A stretch of DNA of 64,000 bases, from positions 90,842 to 154,841 of the forward strand of contig NZ_JAUOSB010000008.1 in NCBI RefSeq assembly GCF_030548295.1, given 5' to 3'. This stretch comes from Wenyingzhuangia sp. 2_MG-2023 (GTDB lineage Bacteria; Bacteroidota; Bacteroidia; Flavobacteriales; Flavobacteriaceae). Positions 26,093 through 33,917 of this stretch are shown here, piece after piece. The notes under the pieces are model-generated. The model did not search any database. It was given only the letters and a program-made list of their open reading frames with translations, and was not told the DNA's origin. Numbering within the stretch: position 1 is the first letter of the stretch; each line of letters begins with the position of its first letter. The translations under genes and the position numbers were made by a program.

Positions 26093-28249
26093 ATGAAAAC
26101 ATATATCTTATCTATTCTACTTGGAAGTTCTTTTTTGTTCACCTACGGACAAACAAAAATCAGTGGTAGGGTTGTAGACGAATACCAACAAGCTATTCCC
26201 AATGCTAATATTTATCTAAAAGAGAGTTATGATGGAACAGCCACCAATGAAAAAGGAGAGTTTGATTTTACAACTTCCAAAGTAGCAGAACAAACCTTAT
26301 TGGTTAGTTATTTAGGTTACGAAACCAAAACCATTGTAAAAGATGTTGCTAAAATGCAGCATTTAAAAATTCAACTAAAAGAAAACATCAATTCTTTAAA
26401 CGCAGTAGTAATCAGTGCTGGAACTTTTAGTTCTGGAGAAAAAAGCAAAACAACAACCTTAAAACCTTTAGATATTGTAACCACTGCGGGTTCTTTGGCA
26501 GATCCTATTGCAGCTTTTCAAACCATGCCTGGAACTAGTACTGTTGCTGATGATGGTAGGCTGTTTGTAAGAGGAGGTAGAGCAGAAGAAACGCAGATTT
26601 TTATAGACGGTATTCGTGTGTTTACTCCATACACGGCAAGTGTGAACAACGCTCCAACCCGAGGTAGATATTCTCCTTTTTTGTTCAAAGGAATGACCTT
26701 TTCCACAGGGGGATATTCAGCAGAATACGGACAAGCTTTGTCAGGAGTTTTGTTGATGAATACCATAGATGAACCTACAAATGAACGCACAGATATTAGT
26801 GTGATGAGTTTAGGAGTTGGTGTAGGAAATACTCAAATTTGGGATAAAAGTTCACTGACTATCAATACTTCTTATATAAATTTAGGGCCTTATATTTCTT
26901 TGTATCCAGATCGAAATCAATGGAATAAACCCTACCAATCTTTTGCTGGTGAGTCTGTTTATAGAAGACATTTTAAGAAAGGATTGTGGAAATTGTATGC
27001 AGCTTTTGATGCTGCTAGTTTTGATATTACACAAGTGGATATCAACAATTTTGATGGAATGAATTTTAAGACAGATGCCAAGAATGGGTATTTAAATACT
27101 TCTTACAAGCACAAATTTAACAAAAGATGGTCTACATTTTATGGATTGAGTTATACGTTGGCTCATACAGAAACATTTATAAACTCTGACAAATTAGAGA
27201 ATAGGCAGCAAGCAGTACATGTTAAAGCCAAGGCGAATTACAAACTAGGAAGTTTTATGGGGCTGAATTTTGGAGCAGAAACTTTTTTTCAGGATATTAG
27301 TGAAAGCTATAGAGAAACTTCTCAAAATCAATTTGATTATGGGTTTGACAATAGTCTTTCTTCGGTTTATGGAGAAACTCAATTTCAGTTTTCAAAGAAT
27401 TTTGCAACCCGAACAGGTCTCAGGCTGTCTTACAACAATTTGACTGAGAAACTTTATTTTGCTAGACGTTTATCTTTGGCTTATAAAGTAGGTAAACAAG
27501 GTCAGTTGTCTTTAGCAGTAGGGAATTTCCATCAAAATCCGGCACAAGAGGTTTTGAAATTTAATGGGAATGTTGCTCCAGAAGAATCCAAACAATACAT
27601 TTTTAATTACCAATTGAATAAGAATGGAAAGATTTTTAGGGCAGAAGCCTACTACAAAAAATACAGCGACTTGGTAAAATACAATACCGATTTACCTGAG
27701 TTTGATAGTGATTTTAACAACCATGGAAAAGGCTATGCAAAAGGTGTGGATTTGTTTTGGAGAGACAACAAAGGAATTAAAAATTTAGATTATTGGTTTA
27801 GTTATTCTTTTTTGGATACACGAAGAGATTTTAGAAATTACCCAAGCAGTTTGCAACCTAATTTTGCGAATAAACACAATGCATCTGTGGTAACTAAATA
27901 TTGGATGGATGCATGGAAAAGTCAAATAGGGTTGACCTATCGTTTTGCTTCTGGTAGAACCTATACCGATAAAAATACCACTGGTTTTTTAAATAAAAAA
28001 ACAAAAGCTTACAACTCCTTAAACTTCAATTGGGCTTATTTACTCAGTCCGCAAAAAATCATCTTTTTTTCAGCCACCAATGTATTAGGAACTAAAAATG
28101 TAAATGGTTATCAATATGCAAACACAGCAGATGAACACGGTTTTTTTGAAAGACAAACCATCAAACCTACAGCCGATCGTTTCTTTTTTGTGGGCTTCTT
28201 TTGGACATTGAGCAAGAAACAAACAGACAATCAATTGGATCAATTATAA
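26093..28249 (+). CDS. TonB-dependent outer-membrane receptor
   Basis: The 718-residue protein has a signal peptide (to about FTYGQ), a carboxypeptidase-like regulatory domain (about residues 20-105 with SGRVVDEYQQAIPNANIYL), a plug with LFVRGGRAEETQIFIDGI and SAEYGQALSGVL, and a beta-barrel. No SusD partner follows, so the substrate is not evident; iron chelates or small organics are possible. It carries an upstream motif shared with the next operon, which encodes a LytS/LytTR pair. That suggests control by that pair. Confidence 0.9.
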   Translation: MKTYILSILLGSSFLFTYGQTKISGRVVDEYQQAIPNANIYLKESYDGTATNEKGEFDFTTSKVAEQTLLVSYLGYETKTIVKDVAKMQHLKIQLKENINSLNAVVISAGTFSSGEKSKTTTLKPLDIVTTAGSLADPIAAFQTMPGTSTVADDGRLFVRGGRAEETQIFIDGIRVFTPYTASVNNAPTRGRYSPFLFKGMTFSTGGYSAEYGQALSGVLLMNTIDEPTNERTDISVMSLGVGVGNTQIWDKSSLTINTSYINLGPYISLYPDRNQWNKPYQSFAGESVYRRHFKKGLWKLYAAFDAASFDITQVDINNFDGMNFKTDAKNGYLNTSYKHKFNKRWSTFYGLSYTLAHTETFINSDKLENRQQAVHVKAKANYKLGSFMGLNFGAETFFQDISESYRETSQNQFDYGFDNSLSSVYGETQFQFSKNFATRTGLRLSYNNLTEKLYFARRLSLAYKVGKQGQLSLAVGNFHQNPAQEVLKFNGNVAPEESKQYIFNYQLNKNGKIFRAEAYYKKYSDLVKYNTDLPEFDSDFNNHGKGYAKGVDLFWRDNKGIKNLDYWFSYSFLDTRRDFRNYPSSLQPNFANKHNASVVTKYWMDAWKSQIGLTYRFASGRTYTDKNTTGFLNKKTKAYNSLNFNWAYLLSPQKIIFFSATNVLGTKNVNGYQYANTADEHGFFERQTIKPTADRFFFVGFFWTLSKKQTDNQLDQL

Positions 28250-28254
28250 AAACA

Positions 28255-28284
28255 CAATTCAGTTATAAATAATGACAGTTGGGT
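28255..28284 (+). promoter_or_regulatory. Candidate LytTR-type regulatory motif, copy B
   Basis: CAATTCAG (28255-28262), 11 bases, GACAGTT (28274-28280), one base, GGT (28282-28284). It matches copy A at 26001-26030 with identical spacing. An AAACC and a TTGC element follow at nearly equal distances in both copies. It precedes the operon that encodes the response regulator. Confidence 0.5.
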
Positions 28285-28358
28285 AGCAAGTTTTTTCTAA
28301 ACCCTTCATTCTTGCAGACCTTTACAGTATCAAAACAAACAATTTAAATACTTTTATT

Positions 28359-28979
28359 ATGAAAAAAATTACAATCGCTTTATTTTTAATTTTAGGAATG
28401 GCAACTCAAGCACAAGATCAATATTCACAAAAAATGGGGGAAGCTTTCGGTCTTTGGAAACAAAACAAAGCAACTGAATCGTCACAATTATTTGAGAGAA
28501 TTGCCAATGCAGAACCTCAAAAATGGTTGCCGATGTATTATGCAGCACAAATTAATATTTTAACAAGTTTTGGAATTAAAGACGAAGAGTTTTTGACTGA
28601 AAAATTGAACAAAGCACAACTTTTTTTAGACAAAGCAAAGGAAATTAGTCCTAAAAACGAAGAGTTGTTGGTTTTACAGGCTTTCTGGTACACTGTCTGG
28701 ATAGCTTACGATGGTGCAACATACGGACCAATGTATGCCGGAAAAGTTTCGAAAATATATAAAAATGCTTACAACATAGCTCCAAAAAATCCAAGAGTTG
28801 TGTTGGCAAAAGCAGAGTGGGATATGGGATCTGCGCGTTATTTTAACAAAGACATAACCCCTTATTGTAAAGATATTGAAAAAGCCATCGAACTTTTTGA
28901 TATTTTTGAACAAAAGACACCTTTTTATCCTAGTTGGGGAAAGCAAAGAGCTGAACAAGTGTTAAATCAATGCAAATAA
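28359..28979 (+). CDS. Secreted TPR-like protein
   Basis: The 206-residue protein has a signal peptide (MKKITIALFLILGMATQAQ) and helical repeat character, with WKQNKATESSQLFERIANAEP, KAQLFLDKAKEISPKNEELL and NAYNIAPKNPRVVLAKAEW spaced like TPR units. A C-terminal PFYPSWGKQRAEQVLNQC segment follows. It presumably sits in the periplasm. It is eight bases upstream of the histidine kinase gene and shares its promoter region motif with the TonB receptor, so it may belong to the signal input or output of that system. Confidence 0.75.
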   Translation: MKKITIALFLILGMATQAQDQYSQKMGEAFGLWKQNKATESSQLFERIANAEPQKWLPMYYAAQINILTSFGIKDEEFLTEKLNKAQLFLDKAKEISPKNEELLVLQAFWYTVWIAYDGATYGPMYAGKVSKIYKNAYNIAPKNPRVVLAKAEWDMGSARYFNKDITPYCKDIEKAIELFDIFEQKTPFYPSWGKQRAEQVLNQCK

Positions 28980-28987
28980 TATAGAAA

Positions 28988-30298
28988 ATGCAAAAAGTCT
29001 TTAGGTACACAATTTTATACGTTCTCATTGGATTGTTGATTTTTATTATTTCAAACAGTTTGTTTGGTAGTTGGAGTTTTGTTCCTAAAAATCCACTTCT
29101 TTTAATTTTGGGATTTAATGTTCTTTATTCGTTTGTTATTGGAGGATTGAACATGATTTATTTTAAATTATTGGCAAAAATAAAATGGGATGAAAACAAA
29201 TATGCAAAACGAATTGTAATTGGAGTTTTAGGATCAATACCTGTATCCTTTTTAGGATTGTTTTTGATGGGAATGATTGAAGTAATCTATTTAGAGGGAT
29301 TTAGTTTTCAGTACTTCATAAGCCATCAAAATGTTGGAGATTATGTGTTTGGCCTGTTGATTTCTTTGATTATTGTGGTTGCTTTTAATGCTTTTTACTT
29401 TTTTAAGAAGTTTCAAGAAGGAAGAGTCAAAGATTCTCAAATAATTGCCAAAACGGAAACAGCAAAGTTTGAATCTCTTAAAAACCAACTAGATCCTCAT
29501 TTTTTATTCAATAGTTTGAATGTGTTGACCAGTTTGATAGATGAAAATCCGATGGCAGCTCAAAAATTTACCACAGGATTGTCCAAAGTATATCGATATA
29601 TTTTAGAACAAAAAGACAAAGATTTGGTATTGGTAAGAGATGAAATAAAGTTTGCCAAAAGCTACATGCAATTATTGAAAACTAGGTTTGAAGAAGGAGT
29701 GGAATTTGAAATTTCTGAGGAATTAGAAACTATGGAGCTTAAAATTGTTCCGTTGTCACTACAGCTACTGTTAGAAAACGCTGTAAAACACAATTCCATC
29801 ACTCCCAAAAAGCCTTTGAATATTAAAATTTATAAAGAAAATAACCAGTTGGTCGTTCAAAACAGTTACCATCCTAAACAAGTATTGGAAAAAAGCACCA
29901 AAGTAGGATTGGAAAACATCAAACAGCGATATGCTTTGATCACCAACGAAAAAATGGAAGTAATTCAAGAAGACAATCTGTTTATAGTAAAACTTCCTTT
30001 TTTAACCAAAAACATCAAACTTATGAAAACACCTTATTTAAACGATTCAGAAAAATATTTAAAAGCACAAAAACGAGTAGAAGAGTTGACTAAATTTTAT
30101 TGGGGGTTAGGTACTTACTTGGTTGTTATTCCTTTTCTAATTTTTATCAATTATAAAACATTTTGGGGGTATCAATGGTTCTGGTTTCCTATGTTTGGTT
30201 GGGGAATGGGAATTTCTATTCACGCATTAAAACTTTTTGTAGTTAGTACTTCTTGGCAGGATAGAAAAATAAAAGAACTAATGAATAAAGAATCCTAA
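28988..30298 (+). CDS. LytS-type sensor histidine kinase with C-terminal 2TM domain
   Basis: The 436-residue protein has four N-terminal membrane helices (to about residue 140), a His_kinase domain with His171 in LKNQLDPHFLFNSLNVL, and an N-box LLLENAVKHNSI. The ATPase domain is followed by an unusual C-terminal 2TM domain (about residues 345-432) with KRVEELTKFYWGLGTYL and WFWFPMFGWGMGI. That domain (PF13239) is usually a separate protein or fused to LytTR systems in Flavobacteriia. It phosphorylates the regulator encoded 11 bases downstream. Confidence 0.9.
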   Translation: MQKVFRYTILYVLIGLLIFIISNSLFGSWSFVPKNPLLLILGFNVLYSFVIGGLNMIYFKLLAKIKWDENKYAKRIVIGVLGSIPVSFLGLFLMGMIEVIYLEGFSFQYFISHQNVGDYVFGLLISLIIVVAFNAFYFFKKFQEGRVKDSQIIAKTETAKFESLKNQLDPHFLFNSLNVLTSLIDENPMAAQKFTTGLSKVYRYILEQKDKDLVLVRDEIKFAKSYMQLLKTRFEEGVEFEISEELETMELKIVPLSLQLLLENAVKHNSITPKKPLNIKIYKENNQLVVQNSYHPKQVLEKSTKVGLENIKQRYALITNEKMEVIQEDNLFIVKLPFLTKNIKLMKTPYLNDSEKYLKAQKRVEELTKFYWGLGTYLVVIPFLIFINYKTFWGYQWFWFPMFGWGMGISIHALKLFVVSTSWQDRKIKELMNKES

Positions 30299-30309
30299 AA
30301 TATAGTTGC

Positions 30310-31065
30310 ATGAGAGTTGTTATTATAGAAGATGAAAAACCATCGGCAAGAAGATTAGAGCGAATGTTGAATTTACTAACTATTGAAGTAGAAGTAAAAT
30401 TGCATTCCGTGGCGGAATCTGTTGAATGGCTGAGCCAGCATCCACATCCAGATTTATTGATGTTAGACATTCAACTTTCGGATGGATTGAGTTTTGAAAT
30501 TTTTGAACACATAAAATTATCTAGTGCTATTATTTTTACCACAGCTTATGATGAATATGCTTTGAGAGCTTTCAAACAAAATAGCATTGATTATTTGTTA
30601 AAACCTATTGATAGTGATGAATTAGAAGCTGCTATAGAAAAATTTAAAATGGTTCAGCCTACAAAAATCGATTTGCCATTAGATGTAAATCAGCTTAGAC
30701 AAATGCTGGTGAATCCATTAGAAAACAATTACAAAACAAGGTTTACATCCAAAGTAGGACAACATTTAAAGTTGATTGCCACAGACGAAATAGAATGTGT
30801 TTATAGCGAAAATAAAGGAACGTATTTGTATACAGAACAGAAACGTAGCTATTTGATAGATGAGAGTTTGGAAGCGTTGGAAGAAAAATTAGATCCTAAG
30901 GATTTTTTTAGAGTAAACAGAACTTTTTATGTGCATGTAAATGCAATCAAAAATATGGTTTCTTATACCAACAGTAGATTACAAATTGTGTTAAATAATT
31001 ACGATCAAAACGAAATTATTGTGAGTAGAGAAAAGGTGAAAAGTTTTAAAAATTGGATAGAATAG
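30310..31065 (+). CDS. LytTR-family response regulator
   Basis: The 251-residue protein has a receiver domain with acidic pocket Glu7-Asp8 and phosphoacceptor Asp53 in LLMLDIQLSDG, and a C-terminal LytTR DNA-binding domain (about residues 145-250) with FFRVNRTFYVHVNAI. LytTR domains bind direct repeats with an ACAGTT-like core, and this core occurs upstream of both the TonB receptor gene and its own operon. Positive or negative autoregulation is therefore likely. The stop codon lies in the loop of the terminator that follows. Confidence 0.93.
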   Translation: MRVVIIEDEKPSARRLERMLNLLTIEVEVKLHSVAESVEWLSQHPHPDLLMLDIQLSDGLSFEIFEHIKLSSAIIFTTAYDEYALRAFKQNSIDYLLKPIDSDELEAAIEKFKMVQPTKIDLPLDVNQLRQMLVNPLENNYKTRFTSKVGQHLKLIATDEIECVYSENKGTYLYTEQKRSYLIDESLEALEEKLDPKDFFRVNRTFYVHVNAIKNMVSYTNSRLQIVLNNYDQNEIIVSREKVKSFKNWIE

Positions 31066-31080
31066 GGACTATCCAATTTT
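31051..31080 (+). terminator. Terminator overlapping the 3' end of the LytTR gene
   Basis: A 10-base-pair perfect stem (31051-31060 with 31069-31078) with an eight-base loop that contains the stop codon is followed by a short T run. A-rich bases on the other side allow bidirectional use. Confidence 0.65.
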
Positions 31081-31109
31081 AAAGTTATGTGATTTTAGAT
31101 GGAATGTTC

Positions 31110-33917
31110 TTAAAATAAAGTAGTAGACAAGACAAAGCCACTTACAAATTTTTTGTTGATGGCTTGAAAATCTGTAGTTAACAAATAACTTCCTCTATAA
31201 CCTAAGCCTATTTGAGCTGCTTTGATGTTGAAAAAAGTATTGTCGAACATAATTTCAAAACCAACAGAATTTTGCTTGGTTTTAGAATTGTCAAACAATT
31301 GAACATTGGTGAAATCTGCAAACAAATTGGCTCTAATTCTTTTGAAATAAGTAATTCCAAAAACTCCAAAATCAGGATAAGCTAAAGGTAATTGATATGT
31401 AAAAGAAAGCTTGTCAACTTCTTTAGCCAAAACATCTTTAAAACCTCTAGCATACATAAAACTGTCAGATTGTTGAATCTCATTTTTCTGATAGGCAAAA
31501 GTTACAAAACTATTGTGTGTTTTAAATAATCCAGGAAGGTACAATCGGTTTAGGGTTCCAAAAAAATGGCCTTCTAAACTAGTACTCAAACCTCGGTTGT
31601 ATTCGGTAACTGTATAAAAACCAGCATGAGTGTTGATGTGTTGCAAAGCAGTTCTTCGTTGACTAGAAAATCCTAATTGAGATCTAAACAAGTTATAGCT
31701 AATATCTTCAATAGATGAAATTTGACTTGTTTCTAATTCCTGAAAAGAGTTGTTGAATCTTTTGTTATATTCATACCCTATATTCATAGCAACACTGTTG
31801 CTGTAGTTTCCGTGTACTTGTGCAAAAGGAAGTGTAATATTTGGAAATATTGATACTTCTTGAAAGGTATAAACCCCATTGTAACTAGTATCATCTCTGT
31901 CTTTGGCAATTCCGTTAAAATCTCGGTGTGTGTATTCTACAGACATGTTTAAAATAGGATACCACTTTTTATAAGAAGCACTTAAAGACGTTCCAAAAGA
32001 ATTGTTTTCATTCAAATAAATGTCTGTTCCAGCAGTTAAGCTAAAATCATTTAGCAAATTGGTTGCAATTACGTCTGCAGAAATAATTTGATTGTTTAGG
32101 CTGTAATACCAGTCGTGAAATTTTAAATCTTCAAAAACTGAGGTGTAGCTTTTACTTGTATATTGTAGATTTGGAACTTTTTCTAAAATGCTTCCTCCTT
32201 CAAATGTCTTGGTTTTTTGATTGTTCCAATTCATCAAAACAGGTTCTTTAAAATCAAAAGGAATGGGTTCAATTTTAGCAGAAGAAATTTTAGTCCCTTT
32301 GCTAATCGTTTCTGTAAAATAGATTTTATCGTTCTTTACAAATGGTTGATAAGCTCCAATAGTTGCATTGGTAATTTGATTTATTTTCAAACTTCCTTCT
32401 AAATCTGTTTGATAAATATTGTCTATTCCATTAAAAGAAGAACTGAAATACACTTTATTTTGACTGATGTTGATATTGTCTATAGAGTGGCTTGTCCATG
32501 GAGTTAACTGAATTTCTTTTTCAGAAGCATCTATCTTAAAAATTGCCACTCGGTGTTTTTCTTGTTTGATGTAAACATAAGAATCATTCTCTGCAAATTT
32601 TGGTCTAGTTAGAAAACCAGAAACGTTCATTCGTTTCAATTCTTTTCCGTTGGTGTCTAAAAGCACCAAATTGTATTGTCCATTTTTTGTTTCTACAGCA
32701 ATAATTAAAGAATTATCAGCATTAAATGAAGGTGAAAAATATCTTTTTTTAGAAGTAATTTTTCTACGTTTTTTTGAGTTCAAATCGTAAAGATACACAT
32801 CGTTATAATCCGTGTAGTTGTACCTTGGATGGTATGATATTCCCGTATATAAAATTTGATGATTTTGGTAGTGAAAATAATCATCAATATTTGTTACTGC
32901 TGGGGTGATTTTAGTTTCTTTTCCGTCAGTATCTATTTGATAAAACGTAGAAATTTCATCCAATTGATTTTTTAATACAATAATGTGTCCGTTTTCCATC
33001 AATTGAGGATAACTATACAAGGCAACTTTGTCTTTTTTGTTGGTGATTTGTGTATAATCAACTACTTGTAAACTGTCTCTTTGTTGTTGCCAAATTTTCT
33101 GATTTTCCTCAACAGATTTTTTATAAAGTTGGGAAGTGCTGAGACCTGTAACTTTTTTAAGTTGATGAGAAAAAGGATAAAAAGGAAATTGATAACTAGC
33201 GGCTTTTCTAGCAATGTCATCTAATTTGGAAGCATCGTAATGATTTCTATAAGTATTTAGCATTTGATACCCTGTAACATAATGATTAGGTACCAAATCT
33301 TGGTAAGAACCGTTACGAACTTTTTGATAGCTGTACAAAAGTTGATCTTGGTACAAAGCACGTTGCAAAGCCATAAACTTTGGCAAACGACCACGACCAC
33401 TTTCGCTTAGTGCCGTTTCCATAACTACAGCATCTCCTTCAAAATACCAATCTGGTACAGCCAATACACTTGCTGCACCCCAACCTGATTCACCAAACAA
33501 ATAATACAAAACGTTGGTGACTCCTGTTTTGTGATTTAAAAATTGTTGTACATGTCGGTACTCATGAATGGCCAAAGTGCTAATCCAATTGGTGGTTCCT
33601 ATGGAGTTAAACACAGGGGGAGAAGTGTTGAAAAACTCACTTCTAAAAGGACTTATGGTCACAAAACCATTAGAATCTACGGTATTAGATCGTAGTATAA
33701 TATCTATAGGTTTTAAATGATAACCGATAGATTTTGTGTTGTTTTTGTGAATGTAATTAATGGTGTTGGCTATTTTCTGAGCTTCATTTTCTTGTCCCAT
33801 TTTGTAAATTACATTCACATTGCTGCTTTGTAACTTTTTCCATGTTTGTGGTTCGTGTTGGTTTTGAGACCATACATTTGTCAAAATAAAATAACATAAA
33901 AAAAGGATTTGTTTCAT
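31110..33917 (-). CDS. Outer-membrane protein with zinc-protease-like and beta-propeller domains
   Basis: The 935-residue protein has a signal peptide. A gluzincin-like domain carries H118-E-Y-R-H122 and a third-ligand candidate Glu160 in DWYFEGDAV. A TolB/WD40-like propeller (about residues 290-560) with repeated YLYDLNSK and PKFAEND style blades follows, and the last 350 residues alternate aromatic strands like an outer-membrane barrel. The HExxH and downstream Glu suggest an active metalloprotease at the cell surface or periplasm. Its ATG overlaps the mutS2 stop by one base. I know no substrate. Confidence 0.8.
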   Translation of the reverse strand: MKQILFLCYFILTNVWSQNQHEPQTWKKLQSSNVNVIYKMGQENEAQKIANTINYIHKNNTKSIGYHLKPIDIILRSNTVDSNGFVTISPFRSEFFNTSPPVFNSIGTTNWISTLAIHEYRHVQQFLNHKTGVTNVLYYLFGESGWGAASVLAVPDWYFEGDAVVMETALSESGRGRLPKFMALQRALYQDQLLYSYQKVRNGSYQDLVPNHYVTGYQMLNTYRNHYDASKLDDIARKAASYQFPFYPFSHQLKKVTGLSTSQLYKKSVEENQKIWQQQRDSLQVVDYTQITNKKDKVALYSYPQLMENGHIIVLKNQLDEISTFYQIDTDGKETKITPAVTNIDDYFHYQNHQILYTGISYHPRYNYTDYNDVYLYDLNSKKRRKITSKKRYFSPSFNADNSLIIAVETKNGQYNLVLLDTNGKELKRMNVSGFLTRPKFAENDSYVYIKQEKHRVAIFKIDASEKEIQLTPWTSHSIDNINISQNKVYFSSSFNGIDNIYQTDLEGSLKINQITNATIGAYQPFVKNDKIYFTETISKGTKISSAKIEPIPFDFKEPVLMNWNNQKTKTFEGGSILEKVPNLQYTSKSYTSVFEDLKFHDWYYSLNNQIISADVIATNLLNDFSLTAGTDIYLNENNSFGTSLSASYKKWYPILNMSVEYTHRDFNGIAKDRDDTSYNGVYTFQEVSIFPNITLPFAQVHGNYSNSVAMNIGYEYNKRFNNSFQELETSQISSIEDISYNLFRSQLGFSSQRRTALQHINTHAGFYTVTEYNRGLSTSLEGHFFGTLNRLYLPGLFKTHNSFVTFAYQKNEIQQSDSFMYARGFKDVLAKEVDKLSFTYQLPLAYPDFGVFGITYFKRIRANLFADFTNVQLFDNSKTKQNSVGFEIMFDNTFFNIKAAQIGLGYRGSYLLTTDFQAINKKFVSGFVLSTTLF

